From the NCBI RefSeq assembly GCF_014204715.1, contig NZ_JACHLY010000002.1:62001-126000 (forward strand): a DNA stretch of 64,000 bases. Direction: 5' to 3'. Positions 25,290 through 33,862 of the stretch are shown here, one piece after another (the stretch's first letter is position 1; each line of letters starts with the position of its first letter). The notes beneath the pieces were generated by a model. That model was not told the DNA's origin and did no database searches. It saw only the letters and a program-made list of their open reading frames with translations. The position numbers and the translations under genes were made by a program. This stretch comes from Streptomonospora salina. Its GTDB lineage: Bacteria > Actinomycetota > Actinomycetes > Streptosporangiales > Streptosporangiaceae.

Positions 25290-26096
25290 ATGACCGCACC
25301 GCAGATCCCCGCCGACTACGAAGCCTGGCGCCAGAGCCGGTGGGAAGAGGTCGCCGGAGCCAACGGCAAGGCCAAGGTCGCCGCCAACGCCAAGATCACA
25401 GACCCGGGCCCTCACACCCTTCCCGGTATCCCCGGCGAATGGCGCACCACCGAAGCAGGAGACCTGACCGTGACGGCCAACACCGCCGACGGCGTGCAGG
25501 TAGCCGGCAGCCTGGTCGACGGAACCAGCCCCGTTCCCTCCGGCAGTTCCCTGGAGTTCCCCGGAAACCGGGTCGGCTTCGCCAGTGGCGTGGATGGCTC
25601 CTACGGCCTGGTCGTCATGGACCAACACCGACTCGAGCACACCGGACTCACCGGTATCGACACCTTCCCCTACGACCCCGCCTGGGTCTTCGAAAGCCAG
25701 TACCGGGCAGCCCCCGAAGGGCGCCGCATCGAGGTGCCGCGGCTGACCAGCCCACGCAGCACCGAAGCCATCCTGGCCCCCGTCGACCTGGCCGTGACAA
25801 TCAACGACACCGAATACGTCCTGGCCGTCCTCCAGGACTTCCCTGGCCAGCGCCTGGTCATCTTCACCGACGAGACCAACGGCGATTCGACGCCCACGAT
25901 CGGCCGCTGGCTGGTGCTGCCGCTCCTGGAGCCCGGCAGCACCCTGACGCTCGACTTCAACAAGGCCACCCTCTCGCACCACCACCTGAACCCGGACGTC
26001 TTCGTCTGTCCGCTCTCGCCGCCCGGCAACCACCTGCCAATGCGCATCGAGGTCGGCGAAAGCGCCCTGATCCACGCCGCTACCGGTCAGAGCTGA
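25290..26096 (+). CDS. DUF1684 family protein
   Basis: A 268-residue cytosolic protein. FPGNRVGFASGVDGSYGL, the GIDTFPYDPAWVFESQY block and a C-terminal PLLEPGSTLTLDFNKA fit the DUF1684 family, beta-rich proteins of unknown biochemistry; in many members the terminal region holds a conserved DFNKAYNPxC-like motif, here DFNKATLSHHHLNPDVFVCP. ATG 25290 follows GGAGAGGAAAGGGAG. In the island it sits between a methyltransferase and an NTF2-like gene with small spacing to the latter (57 bp), suggesting an operon. Confidence 0.75.
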   Translation: MTAPQIPADYEAWRQSRWEEVAGANGKAKVAANAKITDPGPHTLPGIPGEWRTTEAGDLTVTANTADGVQVAGSLVDGTSPVPSGSSLEFPGNRVGFASGVDGSYGLVVMDQHRLEHTGLTGIDTFPYDPAWVFESQYRAAPEGRRIEVPRLTSPRSTEAILAPVDLAVTINDTEYVLAVLQDFPGQRLVIFTDETNGDSTPTIGRWLVLPLLEPGSTLTLDFNKATLSHHHLNPDVFVCPLSPPGNHLPMRIEVGESALIHAATGQS

Positions 26097-26152
26097 TACG
26101 CCCCACCGCTGCCAGAACCCATCAACGCACAACGCATCGAAGGAAGAATCGC

Positions 26153-26530
26153 ATGAGCCAGGACCTCAAGGACACGGCCGTCACCTACCTCCGCGCACTG
26201 GAAGACCGCGACTGGAAGACCGCCCGAGCCCTGTGCACCGAGACGGCCACCGTGTGGCACAACGACGGCAAGGGCGAGCAGTCCATCGAAGAGAACATCG
26301 CCGGAATGGAAGGGCAGATCGAATCCATCGAATCGATGCGATACGACATCCTGCGTCAGCTCTCCCAGCCGGGCGAAGTCCTCCAGCAGCACGTGGTCCA
26401 CGTCGCCACCACCAACGGCATGCGCGGCGAGGTCCACGCCGCCGTCCACTTCGGCTTCACCGACGCCGGACAGATCAAGCGCATCGAGGAGTATGCCAAC
26501 TTCATCCCCGTCGGCGGCCAGGACAGCTGA
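26153..26530 (+). CDS. NTF2/SnoaL-like small protein
   Basis: A 125-residue protein with the cone-shaped NTF2-like pattern: N-terminal helix AVTYLRALEDRDWKTARALC, ATVWHNDGKGEQSIEENI, then four strands ending RIEEYANF. This fold serves isomerases, cyclases and binding proteins; the cargo is unknown. The ATG at 26153 follows AAGGAAG. Last gene of the island's rightward run, ending at two strong hairpins. Confidence 0.8.
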   Translation: MSQDLKDTAVTYLRALEDRDWKTARALCTETATVWHNDGKGEQSIEENIAGMEGQIESIESMRYDILRQLSQPGEVLQQHVVHVATTNGMRGEVHAAVHFGFTDAGQIKRIEEYANFIPVGGQDS

Positions 26531-26549
26531 CGGCGCCAGTCAGCACACC

Positions 26550-26591
26550 CCCTCTCATCGCCACGGCGCACAGCGCGTGGCGATGAGAGGG
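26550..26591 (+). terminator. Hairpin terminator after NTF2-like gene
   Basis: 16-bp perfect stem (26550-26565 with 26576-26591), 10-nt loop, 20 bp after the stop codon. Confidence 0.85.
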
Positions 26592-26640
26592 CGCTGCCTT
26601 CAAGCGAGCGTGAGCTTTACGGCGCCATGACCTCGAAGAG

Positions 26641-26700
26641 GCGCAGCCATTGCCAGGGGCCGCCGACCACCGGATCGGCGGCCCCTGGCAATGGCTGCGC
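26641..26700. repeat. 60-bp near-palindrome, 26-bp perfect arms
   Basis: 26641-26666 and 26675-26700 are exact complements around an 8-nt loop. It follows another terminator by 50 bp and precedes the IS481 remnant. It may be a second terminator or a junction left by an insertion sequence. Confidence 0.8.
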
Positions 26701-26800
26701 TCCCAGTTCTCCGCCACAACCGAAAACCCAGGAGTGAAACCAACAGCAGCGATCCGAGTCCAGACAGCCCGTCAGATCCCGCACCACAGCAGAGGTCCTC

Positions 26801-27401
26801 GTCTCCCACCCACCTGCCCGGCTGACCGTCCACGGCAGGCGACTCCTGATCGACAGAGTCCGGGCCGGCCGCCCCGTCGCCCACGAGATGGGCATCTCCC
26901 GCACCACCGCCCACAAGTGGGTCCGTCGCTGGCGAGCCGAGGACGACGCGGGACTGTACGACCGCACGAGCCGACCACGGACCACCCCGCACCGTACCCC
27001 CGCCGCAATCGAGGAACAGGTCTGCGCGCTACGGCGAGAGCGAAAACTCGGCCCCGCCCATGGGAGTACCCACCTCGACGGTTCACCGCATCCTGACTCG
27101 CCACGGCCTGAATCGACTGAGCTGGATGGACCGCCCCACCGGCCAGATCATCCGCCGCCACGAACGCCAACGCCCCGGCGAGCTCGTCCACGTCGACATC
27201 AAGAAGCTCGGCAATTTCCCCGACGGCGGCGGCCACCGGATCATGCCCCGCCAGCAAGCCATCGGAAATCGGCAGGCCACAACCGTCGCCCGCAAGGGCG
27301 GCAGTCCCGTGGTCGGCTACAGCTTCATCCACACCGCCATTGACGACCACTCTCGGCTCGCCTACAGCGAAGCCCTCACGGACGAACGCAAGGAGACCGC
27401 C
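26801..27401 (+). pseudogene. IS481-family transposase remnant
   Basis: The sequence ARLTVHGRRLLIDRVRAGRP, then MGISRTTAHKWVRRWRAE and RPRTTPHRTPAAIEEQVCALR is the N-terminal HTH of IS481 transposases. About 3 codons are missing before MGIS. A further deletion and frameshift near 27057 joins LGPA to MGVPTSTVHRILTRHG in another frame. The DDE core follows: ELVHVDIKKLGNFPD holds the first Asp and IDDHSRLAYSEAL the second. The sequence stops at KET near 27400, before the catalytic Glu, where an integrase fragment is fused. Confidence 0.85.
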
Positions 27402-27937
27402 TACGCCTACGGGCTCCGCCGGCGCGAAGCCCGGATGCTCGACCTGACCGACTTCGGGCGCAACCCGCACGCCCGCCAGTTCGGAGACTTCGGCGTCTGC
27501 TACGTCCGCTGGGGAAAGGTGATGAAGGGAGCGCCCCCCGAACGCCGCAGCGCGCTGACCGTCGGTCCCCGGGACGGGGTGGGCGGGTTGGACTGGACCG
27601 TCGAGGTCCTCCAGCAGTGGACCGAAGAGGTCCGCCCGGCCTTCGGCCGCGCCGACTCACCGGGTCCTGGCCCTCCGAACGCGCGCCCCGCATCGGGTTC
27701 TCCCAGATCAACACCCGCTTCGCCGCCTACCGCGACGCACTCGGGCTCGACGAGGGCCTGGACTTCCACTCCCTGCGCCGCTCCTATCTCACCCACCTCA
27801 TCGAGGACGGCTGGGACCCGCTCTTCCACCCTGCGCCAGCTCGCGCTCCAAGCCCCGGCTCCAGTGGTCGCCCGAGCGCTCGGATTCCACGACAAGACCA
27901 CCGCCCGCATCGCCGCGAGCGAGGGCGGGTCCTGGAA
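27402..27937 (+). pseudogene. Tyrosine recombinase (integrase) remnants
   Basis: The sequence YAYGLRRREARMLDLTDFG contains the first catalytic Arg and CYVRWGKVMKG the Lys. A frameshift near 27660 leads to WPSERAPRIGFSQINTRF and FHSLRRSYLTHLIEDGWDP with the HxxR pair. The segment with the second His and the Tyr nucleophile is missing. From about 27826 a piece of a second integrase type follows (QLALQAPAPVVARALGFHDK). The debris ends exactly at the right direct repeat, the place expected for an integrase next to its attachment site. Confidence 0.8.
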
Positions 27938-28033
27938 CCGCGACACCACCCGCGTCCACGCCCTGCCCTGCGCCACCGACATGCGCTGGCCCTGACCCCC
28001 GCACCCGCCCGCCCCACAGCCCAGCACCACCGA
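27938..28033 (+). repeat. Right 96-bp direct repeat of the island (attR-like)
   Basis: Copy of 19692-19787 with two mismatches. It carries only the last 19 codons (one Tyr to Cys change) and the 3' flank of the secreted-protein gene, fused to integrase debris. Confidence 0.85.
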
Positions 28034-28097
28034 CCCGCCCCCCACCCGACGCCACAATGGAAAGGACCGCACCCGACCACCCCGCCGAGGACCCGCC

Positions 28098-29372
28098 ATG
28101 GCCCGCCCCCACTACCGGCACCACACCCGCCCCACCCAACTGGTGTGGTGCCTGCTGCTGCTCGCCCACGCCGCAGCCGGGGTCCTCCTCCTGGCCCTGA
28201 GCCTCATCGCCGCAGCCCTCTCGGCCGTCTGGATCGGCCTGCCCCTCCTCGCCACCCTCACCCGCCTCCTGCACGGCCACGCCCACACCCACCGCCGCAT
28301 ACTCGCCCACCTCCACACCGACGGCCCCGTCCCCCCACCCCCCTACCGCCCCCTGCCCGACACCCGCCTGACCACCCAGATCACCACCCTGCTCACCGAC
28401 CCCGCCACCCGCCGCGACTACATCTGGCTCAGCGCCAACAGCACCGCCGGCCTCATCCTCACCGCCCTACCCGCCGTCCTCCTCGCCCACGGCCTCCTCG
28501 CCCTCGCCCACACCTACACCTGGCGCTACGCCCCCTCCGTCTACGCCCTCCAACCCGTCACCGACCAAGCCGACGCCTGGCCCTCACTCATCACCGGCGC
28601 CCTCCTCCTCACCCTCGCCTACATCGCCACCCCCGCCGCACTGCACACCTACACCCGACTCAACCGCCGCCTCCTCGCCCCCACCGAACACGACCGCCTC
28701 ACCGCCCGCGTCGCCCACCTGGCCACCTCCCGCGCCCACACCATCGACGCCCAAGCCTCCGAAGTCCGCCGCATCGAACGCGACCTCCACGACGGCGCCC
28801 AAGCCCGCCTCGTCGCCCTCGGCATGAGCCTGGGCCTGGCCGAAGAAACCCTCACCAGCGACCCCGACACCGCCCACCGCCTACTGGCCGAAGCCCGCGA
28901 AACCACCCGCCACGCCCTCACCGAACTCCGCGACCTCGTCCGCGGCATCCACCCGCCCGTCCTCGTCGAACGCGGCCTCGACGGCGCCCTGCGCGCCCTC
29001 GCCCTGACCCACCGCATCCCCGTCGACGTCGACATCGACCTCCCCGGCCGACCCCCCGGCCCCGTCGAATCCGCCGCCTACTTCGCCGTCGCCGAACTCC
29101 TCACCAACACCGCCAAACACGCCGACGCCACCCGCGCCTGGGTCCGCATCAACCACGGCCGCGACCGCATGGTCCTGGCCGTCGGCGACGACGGCACCGG
29201 CGGCCTCGACCCCGACGCCGGAACCGGCCTCACCGGTATCCGCCGCCGCCTTGCCGCCTTCGACGGCCACATGCACACCACCAGCCCACCCGGCGGACCC
29301 ACCGTCGCCACCATGGAACTGCCCTGCGCCCTGGACCCCGACCCCGAACCCGACACCGCCCAACAGAGCTGA
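28098..29372 (+). CDS. Sensor histidine kinase, NarL/LuxR-type two-component system (HisKA_3)
   Basis: A 424-residue membrane kinase. Two hydrophobic segments at about 17-55 and two more near 113-135 and 155-185 suggest four membrane spans around a short loop. The dimerisation/phospho-acceptor motif is RRIERDLHDGAQARLVALG (about residues 224-242) with the acceptor His. The ATPase part has AELLTNTAKHADAT (N-box), VGDDGTGG (G1) and GTGLTGIRRRL (G2). ATG 28098 has GAGGA upstream. Followed by its response regulator after 61 bp. Signal unknown. Confidence 0.9.
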   Translation: MARPHYRHHTRPTQLVWCLLLLAHAAAGVLLLALSLIAAALSAVWIGLPLLATLTRLLHGHAHTHRRILAHLHTDGPVPPPPYRPLPDTRLTTQITTLLTDPATRRDYIWLSANSTAGLILTALPAVLLAHGLLALAHTYTWRYAPSVYALQPVTDQADAWPSLITGALLLTLAYIATPAALHTYTRLNRRLLAPTEHDRLTARVAHLATSRAHTIDAQASEVRRIERDLHDGAQARLVALGMSLGLAEETLTSDPDTAHRLLAEARETTRHALTELRDLVRGIHPPVLVERGLDGALRALALTHRIPVDVDIDLPGRPPGPVESAAYFAVAELLTNTAKHADATRAWVRINHGRDRMVLAVGDDGTGGLDPDAGTGLTGIRRRLAAFDGHMHTTSPPGGPTVATMELPCALDPDPEPDTAQQS

Positions 29373-29433
29373 CACCCCGCCGCCCCAGTAGCATCACGCC
29401 CACACACCCGACCCCACCCCGAAGGACCCCGCC

Positions 29434-30078
29434 GTGCGCGTCGTCATCGCCGAAGACCTCGCCCTGCTCCGCGACGGACTCATCCGGCTGCTGCAGGCCC
29501 ACGACTGCGACGTCGTCGCCGCCGTCGACAACGGACCCGACCTGCACAAAGCCCTCACCCACCACCGCCCCGACATCACCGTCGTCGACGTGCGCCTCCC
29601 CCCAACCTTCACCGACGAAGGCCTCCAAGCCGCCATCAGCGCCCGCCAAAGCCTTCCCGGCCTGCCCATCCTCGTGCTCTCCCAGCACGTCGAACAGCTC
29701 TACGCCCGCGAACTACTCTCCGACGACCGCGGCGCCGTGGGCTACCTCCTCAAAGACCGCGTCTTCGACATCGGCCAATTCATCGACGCCATCGACCGCG
29801 TCGCCGCCGGCGGCACCGCCATGGACCCCGCCGTCATCTCCCAACTCCTGGCCAAACACACCGACGACAGCCCCCTGGCCCAACTCACCACACGCGAACG
29901 CGAAGTCCTCGCCGAAATGGCCGAAGGCCGCTCCAACTCCGCCATCGCCGCCCGCCTCTACATCACCGAAAAAGCGGTCAGCAAGCACATCAACAGCATC
30001 TTCACCAAACTCGACCTGCCGCCCTCCACCGACGACAGCCGCCGCGTCCGCGCCGTCCTGGCCTACCTCAACCAATAA
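29434..30078 (+). CDS. Response regulator with LuxR-type HTH
   Basis: A 214-residue NarL-type regulator. The receiver domain has the acidic pair ED at 7-8, phospho-acceptor Asp in VVDVRLP near residue 53, a Ser/Thr region LSQ and Lys in LLKDRVF near 108. The linker leads to the LuxR HTH (LTTREREVLAEMAEGRSNSA, KAVSKHINSIFTKL). GTG 29434 follows GAAGGA. It pairs with the kinase upstream. Targets unknown; the convergent AMP-binding gene is a neighbour only by position. Confidence 0.92.
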   Translation: MRVVIAEDLALLRDGLIRLLQAHDCDVVAAVDNGPDLHKALTHHRPDITVVDVRLPPTFTDEGLQAAISARQSLPGLPILVLSQHVEQLYARELLSDDRGAVGYLLKDRVFDIGQFIDAIDRVAAGGTAMDPAVISQLLAKHTDDSPLAQLTTREREVLAEMAEGRSNSAIAARLYITEKAVSKHINSIFTKLDLPPSTDDSRRVRAVLAYLNQ

Positions 30079-30219
30079 CCGGACCCCACGCAGCGAACCG
30101 CCCCGGCCGACACCGGCAGCCACGGCACACGACCGCGCCGCAGAAACCACGCCCCCCGCAGCCCCGCCCCGCCGACCGGACCCGAACCGCCCGCACCCGG
30201 CCACCGCAAGCGACCCCGC

Positions 30220-32094
30220 TCACTCCCGCGGCGCCTCCCGGCTGCGGTACAACCCCTCGATCTCCTCACCGAACGCCCGCACCACCGCATCGCGCCGCAA
30301 CGTCCCATCGGCCAGCACCAACCCGCCCGACACCGTGAACTCCTCGGCCAACACATGGAAGGCCCGCACCGCCCACTCGTTGGGCACCGCCTGATTGGCC
30401 GCCACCACCGCCGACCGCACCTCCGCACCCAGATCCGGATCCGCCGCCAGCTCCGCCCGCGTCATCGTCAACGGACGATTGTTCACCAACCGCCAATACT
30501 CCGCCTGATCAGCCGCCAACGTCACCAACGCACTCGAATACGACCGCCCCTGCCAAATCAGTACCGCCTGCGACACCAGCGGATGCGCACACGCCCGCTG
30601 CTCCCACACCGCCGAATAATCCGGCTCCACCGCAGGAACCGCCAGCTGCTCCCGCACCACCGCACGCTCCCGGTCCGGCTCCCGCGACGACTGCGGCCGC
30701 ACCCGCGCCCCCACACGCACGAACCCCGCATCATCCAGACCGCCGGCGACCCCCGACGCCAACCACCCCTCCCACACCGCAGAACGCCCCGCCGCCTCGT
30801 CACCCCAATACCCCGAGAACAGCATCGGCCCCCGCACACACAACTCCTCATCCGAAGGCTGCACCGACACCCCCGCAAGCGCACGACCCGCCGTCCCCGC
30901 ACGCCGCTGATCCGGCGCCGCCACCGACGCCACACCACACGACTCCGGCACACCCCACGCCTGCACCAACGGCACCCCCGCACCGTTGAAGAAACCGTCC
31001 GTCTCCTTCGACAACCCCCCGCCGGCACACACCACCAGCCGCACATTCCCGCCCAGCGCCTCACGCACCCGGCCGTACACCCAGTCGTACATCGCCCGCG
31101 ACACCCGCCGCCATGCACCCTTGCGCTGCGCCCGATCGAACTCCACCGCCATATCCGCGGCCACCTTGAACGAGTCGACCTGATCCCACCCGTTACGCGG
31201 AGCCGACGCCCGCACCGCCGCGAACACCCGCTCCACCAACCACGGACGGCACACCAGCACCCGCGGCGCGAACTCCCGCACCTCGCGCCGCAAACCCGAC
31301 GAACCACGCGAAACAAACCCCACCGGCGCACGCACCAACGCACACGCCACCAGACCCGCCAACGCCCCCGGCTCCCACAAACCCAACTCCATCAGCACCC
31401 GACCCGGCCCCTCATCACCGCGCCGACGCCCCTCCTGCTCCGGAGTCAGCCGCTCCACCAGCGCCTCAGCCGCCGCCAACACCGCCGCATGCGTCAACAC
31501 CACACCGCGCGTGCGCACCACCGTGCTCACCGGATACACCACCGCCGCCACATCATCCTGCGGCGACTGCTCCTCACGACGGAACCGCACCGCCGTGGAA
31601 TCCATATACGCCCCCGGACGGACGATCCCCTCCAGACCGTCCTCATCCAGACGCCACACCCGCACAAGATCCGTCAACCGACGCCCCAGCGCCCCCACCA
31701 CCGACGCATGCCGCCCGTCCTCCAGCACAACCGCCGCCGGATCACTGTCACGCAGCACATACGTCAACCGCTCCGCCGACACCGCCGGCGACACACACAC
31801 CACCACGGCCCGCACCACCCAGGCCGCCAACACCACCAGGGCGCACTCCACCCCCGGACGCGCAACCACCACCACACGGTCACCCGCGCCCACACCGACA
31901 CCGATCAAACCCTTGGCGACCCCGGCCACCTGCGACGAAAACTCCCGCGACGTCAACGCACGCCACCCGCCGGCCGCACCGTCGCGCCCCAGCAGCACCT
32001 CGTCCCGCGCCGCCCCATCACCCCAGTGATAGGCGACATCGCCCAGACCACGAAGCCGCGACTGCCCCACTGCACCGACCGACGACCCCGCCAT
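30220..32094 (-). CDS. AMP-binding (FadD-like) protein with degenerate catalytic motifs
   Basis: A 624-residue member of the adenylate-forming (ANL) superfamily, full length for long-chain acyl-CoA ligases. Overall layout is kept (LGDVAYHWGD N-terminus, GVVLTHAAVL, GYWGDEAAGRS, LDDAGFVRVGARVR, EEIEGLYRS end). The key motifs are not: the P-loop, normally YTSGTTGxPKG, reads YPVSTVVRTRG; the usual YGxTE reads WGVPES; the TGD of the adenylation site reads SGV; and the C-terminal catalytic Lys of TPTLKxxR is Arg in GTLRRDAV. It is therefore probably unable to activate acids and may be a pseudoenzyme. ATG 32094 follows GGAGAGG. Confidence 0.8.
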   Translation of the reverse strand: MAGSSVGAVGQSRLRGLGDVAYHWGDGAARDEVLLGRDGAAGGWRALTSREFSSQVAGVAKGLIGVGVGAGDRVVVVARPGVECALVVLAAWVVRAVVVCVSPAVSAERLTYVLRDSDPAAVVLEDGRHASVVGALGRRLTDLVRVWRLDEDGLEGIVRPGAYMDSTAVRFRREEQSPQDDVAAVVYPVSTVVRTRGVVLTHAAVLAAAEALVERLTPEQEGRRRGDEGPGRVLMELGLWEPGALAGLVACALVRAPVGFVSRGSSGLRREVREFAPRVLVCRPWLVERVFAAVRASAPRNGWDQVDSFKVAADMAVEFDRAQRKGAWRRVSRAMYDWVYGRVREALGGNVRLVVCAGGGLSKETDGFFNGAGVPLVQAWGVPESCGVASVAAPDQRRAGTAGRALAGVSVQPSDEELCVRGPMLFSGYWGDEAAGRSAVWEGWLASGVAGGLDDAGFVRVGARVRPQSSREPDRERAVVREQLAVPAVEPDYSAVWEQRACAHPLVSQAVLIWQGRSYSSALVTLAADQAEYWRLVNNRPLTMTRAELAADPDLGAEVRSAVVAANQAVPNEWAVRAFHVLAEEFTVSGGLVLADGTLRRDAVVRAFGEEIEGLYRSREAPRE

Positions 32095-32305
32095 CAAAAA
32101 CCTCTCCTCACAGCCGGTAGGGGACCCGGCGACACCACCCCCGTGCGCACCTCACGCGAGTGGCCCTACTGTGCACACAACCCTCACCTCCCGGCAACCC
32201 GGGAAACCCCCCACACACCACCACGACCGGTTACCCTTCGCCACACACACGAAGCGGCCCCGGCCGATCACCGACCGAGGCCACCAACCACCGACTCATC
32301 CCACC

Positions 32306-33598
32306 TCAGGGCCCCACACGCACCGGCGATCGCGCCCGCCACCACGCCGAAAACGCGAACACCGCCACCGACGCCGTACCCACCGAGCCCATCACCACCG
32401 CCATACTCGTCAGACTCGCCTCACCCGAAGCCGTCCACCCGGCCAACGACGACAACCCGCCGCCCAGCGCGAACTGCAACGACCCCATCAACGCCGAAGC
32501 CGTCCCCGCCACCGCCGGCGCCTGCGACGAAATCGCCAACGTCGTCGCGTTCGGCATCACAAACCCCAGACTCAGCATCATCCAGAAGAACACGCACGTC
32601 AGCACCACCAGCGCACCCGGGCCCGACACCCCGCCCAGCGCCAACGCCCCCAACACGCCCACAGCCGCCAACGCCGACACCAACCCCGCAGCCAACCGCC
32701 GCGACGTCTCCACCCGGCCGATCAAATACGCGTTCACCTGCGTCCCCGCCATCAACCCCACCGTGTTGACCGCGAACATCAGCGCAAACGCCTGCTCCGA
32801 GGCACCGAACTGGCTCTGCGACACGAACGAGAACGACGACACGTACGTGAACAGCATCGCGAACGCCAAACCCAGCGTCAGCGTCGGCCCCACGAACCGC
32901 ACATCACACACCAGCCCCCCGACCGTGCGCGCCAACGACACCACCTGAAACGGCCGCCGCACCGACTCCGGCAGCGTCTCCGGCAGCCACAGGAACACCA
33001 CCGTCAAACTCACCAGGGCCAACAACCCCAGCGCGACGAAACTCGTCTGCCACGGACCCACCCGCAGCAACTGCGCACCCAGCACCGGCGCCAGCATCGG
33101 AGCCAGCCCCGTCACCAGCATCAACCGCGAAAAGAACCGCGCCGCCTCATCGCCCTCGAACACGTCACGAACCACAGCCCGCGCGATCACCGCACCCGAG
33201 GCCCCCGCGACCCCCTGCACGAACCGCAGCCCGGCCAGCGCCGAGGCCGACGGCACCAGCGCACACGCGAACGACGCCACCGCGAACACCGCGAAACCCA
33301 CCAGAAGCGGCCGCCGCCGCCCCACCGCGTCACTGAGCGGACCGATCACCAGCTGCCCCACCGACAGCCCCAGCATCATCGCCGTCAGCGTCAACTGGAT
33401 CTGCGCCTGCTGCGCATGCAGGTCGTCGGCGATGGAGGGGAACGACGGCAGATACAGATCCGTCGCCAACGGCCCGATCGCCGTCAGCGTCCCCAGCACC
33501 AGGACCAGCAGCGCGAACGACCGCCGCGGCAGGGGCCCCGACCCCGGACGCAGCCACCCCGCCGACGCGGGCCCCACGGATAACCGGCTCTGCGACAC
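32306..33598 (-). CDS. MFS transporter, Bcr/CflA drug-resistance family
   Basis: A 430-residue, 12-TM proton antiporter. ATDLYLPSFPSIADDL after TM1 is the Bcr/CflA signature, GPLSDAVGRRRPLLVGFAVF is motif A, and RFVQGVAGASGAVIARAVVRD is motif B/C region. These pumps export bicyclomycin, chloramphenicol and related compounds or cysteine. GTG 33598 was chosen because GGAGGG lies 7 bp upstream; the GTG at 33613 precedes that site. Same strand as the AMP-binding gene, 211 bp apart. Confidence 0.9.
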   Translation of the reverse strand: MSQSRLSVGPASAGWLRPGSGPLPRRSFALLVLVLGTLTAIGPLATDLYLPSFPSIADDLHAQQAQIQLTLTAMMLGLSVGQLVIGPLSDAVGRRRPLLVGFAVFAVASFACALVPSASALAGLRFVQGVAGASGAVIARAVVRDVFEGDEAARFFSRLMLVTGLAPMLAPVLGAQLLRVGPWQTSFVALGLLALVSLTVVFLWLPETLPESVRRPFQVVSLARTVGGLVCDVRFVGPTLTLGLAFAMLFTYVSSFSFVSQSQFGASEQAFALMFAVNTVGLMAGTQVNAYLIGRVETSRRLAAGLVSALAAVGVLGALALGGVSGPGALVVLTCVFFWMMLSLGFVMPNATTLAISSQAPAVAGTASALMGSLQFALGGGLSSLAGWTASGEASLTSMAVVMGSVGTASVAVFAFSAWWRARSPVRVGP

Positions 33599-33760
33599 GA
33601 AACGACCCTCCACATATCATCCGACGATCCGACAACTACCGGTGCAGCGCCTCGGGCACACCCCACCACCGACGTCCAACGCCGAATGCGCCCCCACTCA
33701 TCCCCGCCACCCCCTCCCCGAACCGAACCGAGCGGGTGAACCCACTCACGGATTCCCTTA

Positions 33761-33771
33761 GTTACGCTAAC
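33761..33771. promoter_or_regulatory. Iron-box-like core (IdeR/DmdR), weak
   Basis: GTTACGCTAAC differs by one base from the core GTTAGGCTAAC of actinobacterial iron boxes, but the outer bases fit poorly. It lies about 160 bp upstream of the Bcr/CflA transporter. Confidence 0.25.
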
Positions 33772-33862
33772 GAACAGCGCGCAGGCCCGCATCCGGATTC
33801 CCCACGAACCACCACCCACCTGCGACAACACCGAACCCCGGGACCGCCGGCACCCCACCTGC

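Larger units (their letters stand above)
19788..27937. mobile_element. Integrated island bounded by 96-bp direct repeats
   Basis: About 8.15 kb lies between two copies of a 96-bp sequence. The left copy completes the secreted-protein gene; the right copy is only its tail, so removal of the island would restore a simple gene order (secreted protein, then histidine kinase). Base usage inside differs clearly from the C-rich + strand on both sides. Cargo: MFS pump, thioredoxin-reductase-like enzyme, dead thioredoxin, XRE-cupin regulator, methyltransferase, DUF1684, NTF2-like protein, IS481 and tyrosine-integrase debris. The decayed integrase means it is probably immobile now. Confidence 0.75.
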
